From contig CADCTC010000001.1 in the NCBI GenBank assembly GCA_902805635.1, positions 62,001 through 126,000 on the forward strand: 64,000 bases of DNA, read 5' to 3'. The position numbers were made by a program, and so were the translations under genes. Of this stretch, positions 17,804-27,027 are shown in pieces; position 1 is the first letter of the stretch; the number at the start of each line of letters is the position of its first letter. The notes beneath the pieces were generated by a model. That model was given only the letters and a program-made list of their open reading frames with translations. It was not told the DNA's origin and made no database searches. Source of the DNA: an uncultured Chloroflexota bacterium. GTDB lineage: Bacteria > Chloroflexota > UBA11872 > UBA12225.

Positions 17804-19684
17804 CTAGGCCAGGCCGCCGGCGATCATGCTGAGCATCTCGTTGGACGAGAGGCCCTGGCCGCCACCCAGGGACCCGCTGCCCAGGATCGGCATCGCCTGG
17901 TAGCCAGGGGTGGCCGCCTGGGCAGCGAAGCCGGGAGTCGTGGCCATGGGCGAGAAGCTTCCCGACAGTACCGCCGCGGGAGAGTAGCCGGAACCGCCGC
18001 TCATGACCGAGGCGCCGGAGGCCCCACCCGTGTCCATGGCGGCGGGTGCGGATGCCGCTGCCAGCGCGCCGGCCCCACCACCGCCGCCGCCCGCCGACGC
18101 GGCTGGCGCGCCGCCGCCTTGTGGTGGCGCGGACGGCTGGAGGAGCACGCCCACGCGGCTGTCGGTGATGAGCTGGAGCGTGCGCGCCGCGTCAGCGTGG
18201 ATGTACGTGTTTGCGGTGGCGGCCAGGTCGCTCTGCAACTGACCGCGCATCAGCTCCACCGATTCGGCCGCCACGTCGGCATCCATGATGTGGGCGTGCG
18301 CGGCGGTCTGGTTCTCCCCATTGATCCCGGTGACGGTCAGCGCCTCGTCCAGCGCCTTCATGTCGGCGGCGATCTGAGTACGGCCGTCGACGATCTGGGT
18401 GACAGCGGCGTCGGCCACGTCGATGGCGGCCAGCGCCCCGGCCTGCGTCGTGAGGTCGATGGTGCCGATGGTGTTGGCCCCTGCCATGGCCATGGCGCCG
18501 TCGATCATCGGCTTGATGGTGAGCGATTGCTGGTCGGGGCTGTTGGGACCAGACTGGATGTCCAGCACCAGGCTGATGATCTCCTCAGCAAACGCCTCAA
18601 CCTCAATGGTGCCGGCGGAATTGCCCAGCAGGGGAAATGGGCCGGTGGTGTAGACGGGATCGAGTGGCGTCCCGATGGTGACGACGAGGCCGTCAGCAGG
18701 GTCGCCGGGGGCGTTCACCTGGAACACCGTCTGCGTTGGGCCACTCTTCACCTGAGCGGCCACACCGTTGATGGTGATCTCCATGTCTGTGCCGGTGGCG
18801 GTCAGCCTCCCGCCGACGGTGATACCCAGGTAATCATCGGGATTGATCGCCGGATCTAGCGTCGTTGCACTGACACTGATCCGCTCAACTCTGCCGCCGG
18901 ACCCGGTGGTCTGCAGCTCCATGTATGAGTTGGCGCCAATGACGACGGTCGCCGCCTGCACTCCCGTGTTCGCCGTCTCGGCGTTGATCGCAAGAACCCA
19001 GGCGTTGATGTCATCCCCGTACGCCAGGTCAATCGTGCGCGATCCAAGCGTGCCGGTGACGTTGAGCTGGACGGCCGTGCCGGCTCCGGCGGGTAGGGGT
19101 TGCGTGGACCCAAATCCCAACGCCTTCGCCGGTCCCGGCGCCTGGAGCACCCTGACATCGTAGATGCCGGACTGCGTGTTAGCGGTGCCGTAGGCGAAGT
19201 TCGCTCCGATAAGCGCGCTCGCCAGGGCGGAGGGATCCACGTCGGGCGGTGGCTTGAACGTGTCGCCGCGCAGTGGCGTTACACCGTTGAACGTGGTCCC
19301 CTCGATGACGTTGGTGATCTCGCCGCGCAGGATGTCCACCTCAGCCTGCATGGCCTGGCGCTCGACATCAGAGTACGTGCCGTTGGCGGACTGGACGGCG
19401 AGCTCGCGGATGCGGCCGACGATGCCGGTCAGCACGGTGAAGGCGCCGTCCACCACCTGGGCGAGCGAGATGCCGTCCTGGACGTTCTTCTGCGCCTGGT
19501 GCCAGCCGTTGATCTGCCCGTCGATGCGCGACGCGAGCTTGAGCCCGGCCGCGTCGTCTTGCGCAGACGTGATGCGCAGGCCGGAGCCGAGCCGGTCCGC
19601 CGCCTGGGCGAACCGCGCCTGACCCACGCCGAACCAGCGGGCGCTGGCCATGGTCTGCGATCTGAAATCGAGTGTTATCGACAT
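17804..19684 (-). CDS. Flagellin with Gly/Ala-rich C-terminal extension
   Basis: N-terminal DRLGSGLRITSAQDDAAGLKLASRIDGQINGWHQAQKNVQDGISLAQVVDGAF; C-terminal flagellin helix AHIMDADVAAESVELMRGQLQSDLAATANTYIHADAARTLQLI; then about 107 aa of low-complexity tail. Confidence 0.85.
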   Translation of the reverse strand: MSITLDFRSQTMASARWFGVGQARFAQAADRLGSGLRITSAQDDAAGLKLASRIDGQINGWHQAQKNVQDGISLAQVVDGAFTVLTGIVGRIRELAVQSANGTYSDVERQAMQAEVDILRGEITNVIEGTTFNGVTPLRGDTFKPPPDVDPSALASALIGANFAYGTANTQSGIYDVRVLQAPGPAKALGFGSTQPLPAGAGTAVQLNVTGTLGSRTIDLAYGDDINAWVLAINAETANTGVQAATVVIGANSYMELQTTGSGGRVERISVSATTLDPAINPDDYLGITVGGRLTATGTDMEITINGVAAQVKSGPTQTVFQVNAPGDPADGLVVTIGTPLDPVYTTGPFPLLGNSAGTIEVEAFAEEIISLVLDIQSGPNSPDQQSLTIKPMIDGAMAMAGANTIGTIDLTTQAGALAAIDVADAAVTQIVDGRTQIAADMKALDEALTVTGINGENQTAAHAHIMDADVAAESVELMRGQLQSDLAATANTYIHADAARTLQLITDSRVGVLLQPSAPPQGGGAPAASAGGGGGGAGALAAASAPAAMDTGGASGASVMSGGSGYSPAAVLSGSFSPMATTPGFAAQAATPGYQAMPILGSGSLGGGQGLSSNEMLSMIAGGLA

Positions 19685-19838
19685 GGTATGTCGTCACACG
19701 CACGGCGTCCCAGACCCCAGGGTGGGCGCACCCGTGGGGACCGTGAGCCTATGCGCTCTTCTCCACTATCGGAGCAGGGGGTAGTTAACGTGAAGGGGGA
19801 CCTCACCCTGCGCTTTGCAGATCTCACCCTTGCCTTCG

Positions 19839-19872
19839 CCCTGTCCCTCTCCCACAGAAGAGGGACACAGGG
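19839..19872. terminator. Imperfect hairpin between flagellin and the FlgN/FliT-like gene (possible terminator or intercistronic element)
   Basis: ccctgtccctct / agagggacacaggg arms; no clear T tract. Confidence 0.35.
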
Positions 19873-19890
19873 AATCACGTATGGCTAGAG

Positions 19891-20319
19891 CTAACCCGAA
19901 CGGTCGACGAGCTCGCTGGGGTCGATGGCGGTGCGCTGGTACCCGCCGAGGCCGCGGTGGGCGCCGCGCAGCTCGGCCAGCTGGCGGGGCACCTCCTGCG
20001 CCTGGGAGGAAAGCAGCACGCGGACCTGCTCGTCTTCGGACAACAGTGCGCGCAGCTCGGCTTCGAGCTGGTCCGTGAGCGCCGGTGAGAGCACCGCGGC
20101 ACCGGAGACCGGGCGCTGGGCAATCAGCGCGGCGAGCAGTTCCTCGGCGGTCTGAACGCCGGCGGCGCGCTCGTCGGCCAGCGCCTCGAGATCGTCGGTT
20201 TGGCCCGACTCGGCGGCGGCGCGCAGACGCGCGGTCAGGTCGCGAACCGCTGCGTAACAGGCGAGCAGCTCGGCGGCGAGCGCATCAGCGCCCGCGGGTT
20301 CAGTGGGTTGGTTGGACAC
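19891..20319 (-). CDS. Helical FliT/FlgN-like protein (putative flagellar chaperone)
   Basis: Short all-helical ORF directly upstream of flagellin on the same strand; composition ELLACYAAVRDLTARLRAAAESGQTDDLEALADERAA. Confidence 0.45.
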   Translation of the reverse strand: MSNQPTEPAGADALAAELLACYAAVRDLTARLRAAAESGQTDDLEALADERAAGVQTAEELLAALIAQRPVSGAAVLSPALTDQLEAELRALLSEDEQVRVLLSSQAQEVPRQLAELRGAHRGLGGYQRTAIDPSELVDRSG

Positions 20320-20340
20320 GTGATCCTTTATGAGAGGCGA

Positions 20341-21201
20341 TCAGGTTTCGCCGTTCTCGCCGAGCCAGCGCACGTAGTCTGCCAGGGCGTCTTGCCACGG
20401 GCGCGGCGAGGGCAGGCCGGCGGCGTGGAGGGCGTCGTGCGCCAGGACGGTGTAGCGTGGGCGCGGCGGGAGCGGCGGCAGGTCGGCCAGCGTGATGGCG
20501 TGCAAATCGGGCGCCAGGCCGGCGAGCTCAAAGCTGCGCGCCGCGAAGTCGTACTTGCTGCACGCGCCGGTATTGCTGACGTGCACGGTGCCACGGACGC
20601 CGGCCGAGATGAGCTGCCGGATAGTGGTGGCGGCGTCTGGGGCGTAGGTGGGGGAGTGCAGCTGGTCGGTCACCACGCGGATGGCCTTGCCGGCGCGCGC
20701 CATGCCGATCATGTCCGAGACGAAGTTGGTCCCGCCCTTGGCGCGGCTGCCGCCGGGGCCGTACAGGCCGGAGACGCGGACGATGAGATGGTCGGGCGCC
20801 GCCGCGCGGACCAGGTGCTCTCCCGCTAGCTTGGAGATGCCGTAGACCGAGCGCGGGGCTGTGGGGTCCGTTTCCCGGTACGGCCGGTCAGCCTCGCCAT
20901 CGAAGACGTAGTCGGTGCTCACCTGGACCAGCAGCGTGCCAGCGGCGGCGCAGCGCTCGGCCAGCAGGCGCGGTCCAAGGGCGTTGACGCGCAGCGCGGG
21001 CTCGGGATCTTCGGTCGCCCAGAACGCTGTATTAATGAGTACAGCTGGCGGCGACTCGAACAGCCGGGCGATGGGCGTGACGTCGGTTATATCGAGGTCG
21101 CGGCGCAGGAGCGGGCGGACACGCCAGCCGGGGATGCGCTCCAGCTCAGGGACGAGCGCGCGACCGAGCTGGCTGTTGGCGGTCAGTACGGCAATTTCCA
21201 A
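20341..21201 (-). CDS. rmlD: dTDP-4-dehydrorhamnose reductase family protein
   Basis: MEIAVLTANSQLGRALVPEL; LLVQVSTDYVFDGEADRPYRETDPTAPRSVYGISKLAGEHLV; LIVRVSGLYGPGG. Confidence 0.85.
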   Translation of the reverse strand: MEIAVLTANSQLGRALVPELERIPGWRVRPLLRRDLDITDVTPIARLFESPPAVLINTAFWATEDPEPALRVNALGPRLLAERCAAAGTLLVQVSTDYVFDGEADRPYRETDPTAPRSVYGISKLAGEHLVRAAAPDHLIVRVSGLYGPGGSRAKGGTNFVSDMIGMARAGKAIRVVTDQLHSPTYAPDAATTIRQLISAGVRGTVHVSNTGACSKYDFAARSFELAGLAPDLHAITLADLPPLPPRPRYTVLAHDALHAAGLPSPRPWQDALADYVRWLGENGET

Positions 21202-21220
21202 TTTCGTAACTTTACCCCTC

Positions 21221-21247
21221 TTCAGGTCGCGCTAACCCTGCCGATAC
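21221..21247 (+). promoter_or_regulatory. Putative sigma-28 (FliA-type) promoter upstream of flagellin
   Basis: GCCGATAC at 21240-21247 (7/8 of the GCCGATAA -10 element); only a weak -35 (TTCAGGTC). Confidence 0.45.
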
Positions 21248-21375
21248 TCACCGTGAGCGCAACTGCGGACGGAGGCCGGAACCCTTTCCGGTGAACCGGC
21301 GCCAGACGCATCACAGCGAGCCACAAGCCACAGCACGGATGCTGGGGCGGCAAACGATCTAGGGAGAGAACTGAC

Positions 21376-22287
21376 ATGGGCGCATCGATCAACACCAACA
21401 TGCCGGCGATGACCGCGCAGCGCCACCTGGGCGCGACGCAGGGGCTGTTCCACCGCACAGTGGAGCGCCTCTCCAGCGGTCTGCGCATCAACAGCGCACG
21501 CGACGACGCTGCTGGCCTGTTCCTCAGCGAGCGGCTCAAGAACCAGGTGCGTGGCCTGCAGCAGGCCAGCCGCAACGCGCAGGACGGCGTGAGCTTCCTG
21601 CAGACGGCGGAGGGTGGCCTTTCGGTCCAGCACGACATCCTGATGCGGCTGCGCGAGTTGGCCGTGCAGAGCGCCAACGGCATCATGAGTGACGCCGACC
21701 GCGCGCTCTCGATCAAGCCGGAGGCCGACGCGCTGCTGGCCGAGCTCTCGCGCGTCTCGCAGACGACGCAGTTCAACGGGACCAAGCTGCTCGACGGGAA
21801 GATGGGCGGCGCACAGGTGACGGGTGTCGGCACCGCGGCAGGGTCAAACGCTGCGCTCGTGCTCCCCGACGGCGTCACCGTTGTGGCAGCCGCGTCGGCT
21901 GCGCCCGTGTCCGGGGCAGACTTGACGGCCGCGAACGGTATCGAAAACATTCAGGCGAAGTCGGCGCCGACCAACCCGATGGGTTACACGCTTAACGTGG
22001 CCGCGCCCTATGCGCCTGCCACCGACAGCGTCGACCTGGTCCTTACCCAGGAGGGTGGCGCCACGCAGACCATTACCGTCAACAACGTGAGCACGATCAA
22101 CGGTGCCAAGCTGATCAGCTTCAACAACTTCGACGTTGACGTGCTAGTCAATGCCAATCTGGCAACCGGACTGGGCGGCGCCGTGGCTATGACCAACGTG
22201 GGCTTCGCCGTCAGCCAAAACGTCGCGCTGATGGATACCGACACGACAACCGCTGGTATCCAGAGCACCAGCGCGAGCCGATATTGA
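21376..22287 (+). pseudogene. Flagellin N-terminal and central part, apparently lacking the C-terminal D1/D0 helix
   Basis: MGASINTNMPAMTAQRHLGATQGLFHRTVERLSSGLRINSARDDAAGLFLSERLKNQVRGLQQASRNAQDGVSFLQTAEG; ends in ...TTTAGIQSTSASRY inside the antisense of FlgK. Confidence 0.7.
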
Positions 22288-22996
22288 CCGAGATGCCGCC
22301 CTGGCCGTCTTGGCGGTAGGTGGCGCCGGTGAGCTCGACAAGGCGGTCAAGCAGGCGGTCGCGCTCGTCCATCATGTCGTTGGGTGTGTCGCCGGCGGCC
22401 ATGAGGTTGCGGATCTGGCCGTTGAGGTAAGCCAGGTTCTGGCCGATGTCGTTGACCTCGCGCGCCTGGAGCGCGATCTGGCTGCTGATGTCCTGGCGCT
22501 GGCCGCTCAGGCGCTCGGCCATGCTGTTGAAGGTGCGCGCCAGCGCGTCGCCGGTGGAGCGCACCGCGGAGCGCGCGGCGCCGCTCTGTGGATTGTTGGA
22601 GAGGTCGCTCCAGGCGTTGAAGAACGCGCCAATCTGGGTGCGCAGGTTGTTGTCGCCCGGCTCGTTCACCACGGCTTCGACCCCGGCCAGGCCCTGGGCG
22701 AGGGTGTCCCACTGCGCCTGCATCTGCGATTCGCCGCGCAGCTCCATGTCCAGGAAGATGTCGCGCTGGCGGCTGACTTCCGACACCATGACGCCGGTGC
22801 CGATCTGCAGGGCGGCACCGGCCGGCTTGTTCAGCGCCAGCGACGTGTAGGGCGTGGTGGCGGTCAGCGAGACCTTCTGGCGCGAAAAGCCGTCGGTCCC
22901 AGTGTTGGCGATATTGTGGTTAGTGGTGTCCAGCGCCTGCTGCTGCGCTTGCAGCGCGCGCGAGAGCGTGGTCAGGCTGGAAAAGCTGGAGCGCAT
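22211..22996 (-). pseudogene. flgK: Flagellar hook-associated protein 1 (FlgK) N-terminal fragment, truncated
   Basis: MRSSFSSLTTLSRALQAQQQALDTTNHNIANTGTDGFSRQKVSLTATTPY; EVSRQRDIFLDMELRGE; ends abruptly after GGISVNIGSR. Confidence 0.8.
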
Positions 22997-23157
22997 GGGG
23001 TACTCCTAGGATCGCGGGAGGCGCGCCGCACTGGACGCAGGGCCTCTCCACTATTCTCGACCAAAGTGGCCAAGACTAAAGGGGCATAGGCTGAATGGGC
23101 CGCCCCTGTCAGGTTGAGCCCGTTCGCTGCGCTCAGAAAGACAGTACGCAGTACCCG

Positions 23158-23682
23158 CTAGGCACGGTAGTCGGTGAGGCGCGGCCCGGCCTCCTGGGAG
23201 GCCCTGGCGCCGCCCTGGGCGTAGCGCGGATCCACCTGGACCACCTGGACGTGCTGAAGCAGGTCCTGGATCGAAGCGTCTACGGAGGCGAGGCAGCCGT
23301 CCAGCAGCTGCGCGTTGCGCTGATTGGCGGCGTCCACGCGGCTCACCACCTCCAGCAGCGCATCGCGTGCAGCCAGGACCGCGGCGGCGCGCGGGCGGTC
23401 CACGTGCTGGACCAGCTCGGTGACGGTGACGGCCTCGGGCTTGACGCCAAGCTTCGCGGCCCAGGAGCGCACTAACTGCAGCCGCGCGGTCTCTAGGCGG
23501 CGCGCCCGTGTGAGCAGGGGCTGCTCGTGCCCGGCCAGCTCTGCCAGCCGTTCGGCATCGGCGGCGACGAGCGCGGCGTGACGGTCGGCAGCAAGCTCAA
23601 GCAGCTGGCCATACACGGTGCGCTGCGCCTCGAGCACGGCTAGCAGGTCCGTCACCGGGTCACCGCTCACGCTGGGGTCCAC
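23158..23682 (-). CDS. FlgN-family flagellar chaperone-like protein
   Basis: Helical 174 aa, MDPSVSGDPVTDLLAVLEAQRTVYGQLLELAADRHAALVAADAERLAELAGHEQPLLTRARRLE; directly upstream of flgK. Confidence 0.65.
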   Translation of the reverse strand: MDPSVSGDPVTDLLAVLEAQRTVYGQLLELAADRHAALVAADAERLAELAGHEQPLLTRARRLETARLQLVRSWAAKLGVKPEAVTVTELVQHVDRPRAAAVLAARDALLEVVSRVDAANQRNAQLLDGCLASVDASIQDLLQHVQVVQVDPRYAQGGARASQEAGPRLTDYRA

Positions 23683-23769
23683 GAGCGAATCCTACCTCGG
23701 AATGTCACGCCGCCGGAAAACCGTGAGTCGGCCCTCCGGCGTACGCTGCAACCGCTGGCTGCCGTAGTG

Positions 23770-24204
23770 CTAGTCTCCCGCGACGTCGTATGGCTGGTAC
23801 CAGGCGTCCTGACGCTCCGGGTGGTCCTTGCGCAGCTGTGCCGCCGCGCGCCATGCCGCCTCTTCGGTAGCGTACACGCCCGCGATGGCGTCGCTCTCGC
23901 GCAGGCCGCCATCGGGATCCTCCCACTTCGCGCCGTGAAACACCACGTAGACCCGTGCTGGGGCCGCCATTGGCGTTCCGTCTTGACTCGCGGGCGACTC
24001 GGCTGCCTCTTCGTCGTCATCGCTGTCCATCGGCACAGCCAGCAGCGCCTCGATGTCCGAGCGCACGCGGGTAGCGTCGCGCCGCCTGCGCTGGAGCTCG
24101 CGGATGGACGGCGATCCGGTGTCTTCGCTTACCTCGTCGCCGTCCGCCGCTGTTTCACCGTCTTGCGCCGGGCGCACCCGGAACCGTCCATCACCTTGCT
24201 GCAT
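23770..24204 (-). CDS. Hypothetical protein; start chosen at internal ATG
   Basis: C-terminal RVYVVFHGAKWEDPDGGLRESDAIAGVYATEEAAWRAAAQLRKDHPERQDAWYQPYDVAGD looks like a folded domain. Confidence 0.5.
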   Translation of the reverse strand: MQQGDGRFRVRPAQDGETAADGDEVSEDTGSPSIRELQRRRRDATRVRSDIEALLAVPMDSDDDEEAAESPASQDGTPMAAPARVYVVFHGAKWEDPDGGLRESDAIAGVYATEEAAWRAAAQLRKDHPERQDAWYQPYDVAGD

Positions 24205-24256
24205 GCTCAGACGGTACCACGCTCGGCCATCACCAGGTAGAGGAAGCCTGGCGCCC

Positions 24257-26155
24257 TTACGCCGCCTGATCACCCGTCGTGGCGACCGCCGCGGGCGCGC
24301 TGGTCCCGTCTGGCAACGTCGACCCAGAACCAGGCAGCTCGCGTTCGGCCCGGCGGCGCAGGTCGCCTAGCTGCTTCGCCAGGGTGTCCAGGCGCTCGTG
24401 TGCCGCTTGGAGCCGGTCGTGCTCGGCACGCACGCGGTGGGCGTAGGGCGCCAGCACGTCGCGCACGCGCTGCACGGATCGCTCCAGCTCGCTCTCGAAC
24501 TGGCGCGTCATGCCGTCGGTCAGCCGCTGGCGCAGGTCGTCTGACTTCTTGCGGAACTGCTCGCGCGCCTGCCGGCGGCGCAGCGGGATGATGTACAGCC
24601 CCACGCCAAACAACACGCTGGCCGCCAGCACGCCCGTTACGTCGGCCACGGCAGTGGTGGCGAGCCCCACCACTGCCGCGCCCAGGCTGAGCGCGCCTAC
24701 TTGTGTCAGTGCCGTCTGCGTCACCGCGTCGCGCATGGAGAGCGCGAACCGCTGCGCTTCGGACTCGGCGTCGTACTGCGTCAGCGCCTGCTCGGCGGCA
24801 CGTTCCACCGCCGCCAGCATCCGCTGCCGCTCCTGGGCGAACGACCAGGGTGGGGCACTGCCGGCGCCTCCCGGCTGCCAGCCGTCAGCGCCACCCGTCG
24901 CCACGCCGGTTGCCCCCGCGGCGCGCTGCCCCACGAACTCCGCCACCGAGCGCCACAGGCGCTGCTCCTGATCCAGGATCCAGTCCACCAGCGACTGCAC
25001 CGCCGCGTCGATACGCTGTCCGCTGTCCGCGATGACCTTACGCTCGAAGTCGGTGCGCAGCCGGTCGGAATTGAAGAGCTCAAACAGCCGGCCGAGCCGC
25101 AGTGTCTCTTCGAAGTAGGCATCGGCGCGATCATTCATCTCGTGGACGACGTTGTCCACCTCGTGCAGCCGGCGCTGGAAGTCGCGCCGCAAGTCGGTGC
25201 GGAACAGCTCGAGCTGCCCCTCGATGCCTTCGCTGCCCTGCAGATCGGCGCGCAGCACGTCCAAGTGCAGCCGCGCTGCCGCCAGCGCCCTGCCGGACAC
25301 GCGCTCCGCCACCCCCAGCGGGTTGAGCAGCTTGAGCCGCACCCGCTCCGCCTCGTCCAGCGTCTCCGCCAGGTAGCTCTCCAGCGCTTCGAAGCCGCTG
25401 CGCCGCCAGGCATCCGCTCGCGCCGCCGGTTCGAGATTGCCGGTCTTGGCTTCCATCGCCAGCCGCGCCGAGACGGGGAAGATCAGGGGCGCGAACCCAA
25501 GCAGCGCCTGCACGTTTTCGACGACGAATGAGCGGATCTGCGCCAGTTGCTGGGCGCTGCGCTCGGAGCTGCCGCTGCTGGTCCCGCTCGCGCCACCCGA
25601 ATCCAGCATATCCACCTTATTAAGCAGCAGCAGCACCTTCTTGCCCCAGGCGCGGATGTGCTCCATGAAGGCGCGCTCGCTCTCGGTGAACGGCCGATCG
25701 ACCGACGTGACGAACAGCACCAGGTCGCTGCGCGGCACGAACTCGCGGGTCAGCTCTTCGTGCCGGCGGATGATGGCATTGGTGCCCGGCGTGTCCACGA
25801 TGGAGAGCTCGCGCAGCAGCGGCGCCGTCAGCGTTCGCTCCACCACGCCTCCTTCGCGCTCGCGCGTGCCGGGCTCTTCGCCATAACGGATGATCGTCAC
25901 CTCGGCCGTGGTCGGCGTCACGCCTTCCTGCAGGTACGGTCCTCCCAGCAGCGCGTTGAGCAGCGCCGACTTGCCCGCGTTGAACTCGCCTACCACCACC
26001 AGCAGGAACAGGTCGTCCAGGTCCAGCGCTGCCTGGCGCAGCGCCGCGAGGTCGGCCTGGTCGGCATCAAGCGACGCGAGCGTCTCACGCACCTCGCCCA
26101 GGACGGCGCGCTCGGCCGCCAGCAGCGCCGCCTCGCGCGGCCCCAACACCCGCAT
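24257..26155 (-). CDS. Dynamin-like GTPase family membrane protein
   Basis: VVVGEFNAGKSALLNALLG (P-loop), GVTPTTAEVTII, LSIVDTPGTNAI, LLLNKVDML; C-terminal TM segments GAAVVGLATTAVADVTGVLAASVLFGVGLYII; start uncertain. Confidence 0.85.
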   Translation of the reverse strand: MRVLGPREAALLAAERAVLGEVRETLASLDADQADLAALRQAALDLDDLFLLVVVGEFNAGKSALLNALLGGPYLQEGVTPTTAEVTIIRYGEEPGTREREGGVVERTLTAPLLRELSIVDTPGTNAIIRRHEELTREFVPRSDLVLFVTSVDRPFTESERAFMEHIRAWGKKVLLLLNKVDMLDSGGASGTSSGSSERSAQQLAQIRSFVVENVQALLGFAPLIFPVSARLAMEAKTGNLEPAARADAWRRSGFEALESYLAETLDEAERVRLKLLNPLGVAERVSGRALAAARLHLDVLRADLQGSEGIEGQLELFRTDLRRDFQRRLHEVDNVVHEMNDRADAYFEETLRLGRLFELFNSDRLRTDFERKVIADSGQRIDAAVQSLVDWILDQEQRLWRSVAEFVGQRAAGATGVATGGADGWQPGGAGSAPPWSFAQERQRMLAAVERAAEQALTQYDAESEAQRFALSMRDAVTQTALTQVGALSLGAAVVGLATTAVADVTGVLAASVLFGVGLYIIPLRRRQAREQFRKKSDDLRQRLTDGMTRQFESELERSVQRVRDVLAPYAHRVRAEHDRLQAAHERLDTLAKQLGDLRRRAERELPGSGSTLPDGTSAPAAVATTGDQAA

Positions 26156-26302
26156 GCCACCGCTCACAGCAATCACGCTGGTGTGGTATCGCAAGTTTGG
26201 GGCCTCCCTGTCCAGCGTGATCGCTTTGGGTCCCCTCGCTGTCACAATCCGGAGCGCGGCGGTGTGTATGGAGCAGAAACACGCACTGGATGGACGAGCC
26301 AC

Positions 26303-27013
26303 ATGGTGCAACAGACCCTTGCCCCGCCGACAACCACAGTGAGACGCGACCCCCGCAATCCAGGAGTGCCTGGAGTACCCGGCTTCCCCGACGCCGGGAC
26401 TCCCGGCCGCTATCCGCTGCCCCCGGTCCCCTCAGCCGACCCCTACGCGCTGGACGCACGCCAGAGCCCGCTGGAGCAGGACCTGCTGGAGCGCCTGCGC
26501 CGCGGCGATGAGCTAGCCTTTGCCCGGCTCTACGACGAGCACTGGACCGGCGTGCACCGCCTGCTGGCTCGCCTGCTGGGCGATGCCGAGGCGGCCGGCG
26601 ACCTGGCGCAGGAGGTCTTCGTGCAGCTCTTCCGGAAGCCACCGGAGCCCGGCGGCGCACCGGTGCGCGCCTGGCTGTACCGCGTGGCAGTCAACCGCGG
26701 CTACAACGCGCTTCGGTCTGACCGCCGTCGCCGCACACGCGAGGACGCCGTGGCCCGGGACCCCGCTCTGACACCCGGCGACGCCGGCATAGCGGACGAG
26801 GCCAATCGTGCCGAAGAGCGGGACCTGGTGCGCCGCACGCTGGTGCAGGTCTCCGAGCGCCATCGCGACTGCCTGGTGCTGCGCTCGGAGGGGTTGAGCT
26901 ACGCCGAGATCGCCGCCGCGCTGGGCGTGGCGCAGGGATCAGTCGGCACGCTGCTGGCGCGCGCCGAGCGCGCTTTCAAGGATGCCTATCTCGCCCAGCG
27001 TGGCGGGATGTAA
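26303..27013 (+). CDS. RNA polymerase sigma-70 family (ECF-type) factor
   Basis: DELAFARLYDEHWTGVHRLLARLLGDAEAAGDLAQEVFVQLFRKP; region 4 SYAEIAAALGVAQGSVGTLLARAERAFKDAY. Confidence 0.9.
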   Translation: MVQQTLAPPTTTVRRDPRNPGVPGVPGFPDAGTPGRYPLPPVPSADPYALDARQSPLEQDLLERLRRGDELAFARLYDEHWTGVHRLLARLLGDAEAAGDLAQEVFVQLFRKPPEPGGAPVRAWLYRVAVNRGYNALRSDRRRRTREDAVARDPALTPGDAGIADEANRAEERDLVRRTLVQVSERHRDCLVLRSEGLSYAEIAAALGVAQGSVGTLLARAERAFKDAYLAQRGGM

Positions 27014-27027
27014 TCGAGGAGAAGACC

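Noticed and set aside
20341-21201. RmlD as evidence for flagellin glycosylation locus
   Set aside because: A single rhamnose-pathway gene next to flagellin without glycosyltransferases is not enough.
11437-22300. Hypothesis that the FliK/VOC and flagellin/FlgK breakpoints are two ends of one simple inversion
   Set aside because: Inverting 11.73-22.27 kb on paper does not restore any of the four broken genes, so separate events (or assembly errors) are more likely.
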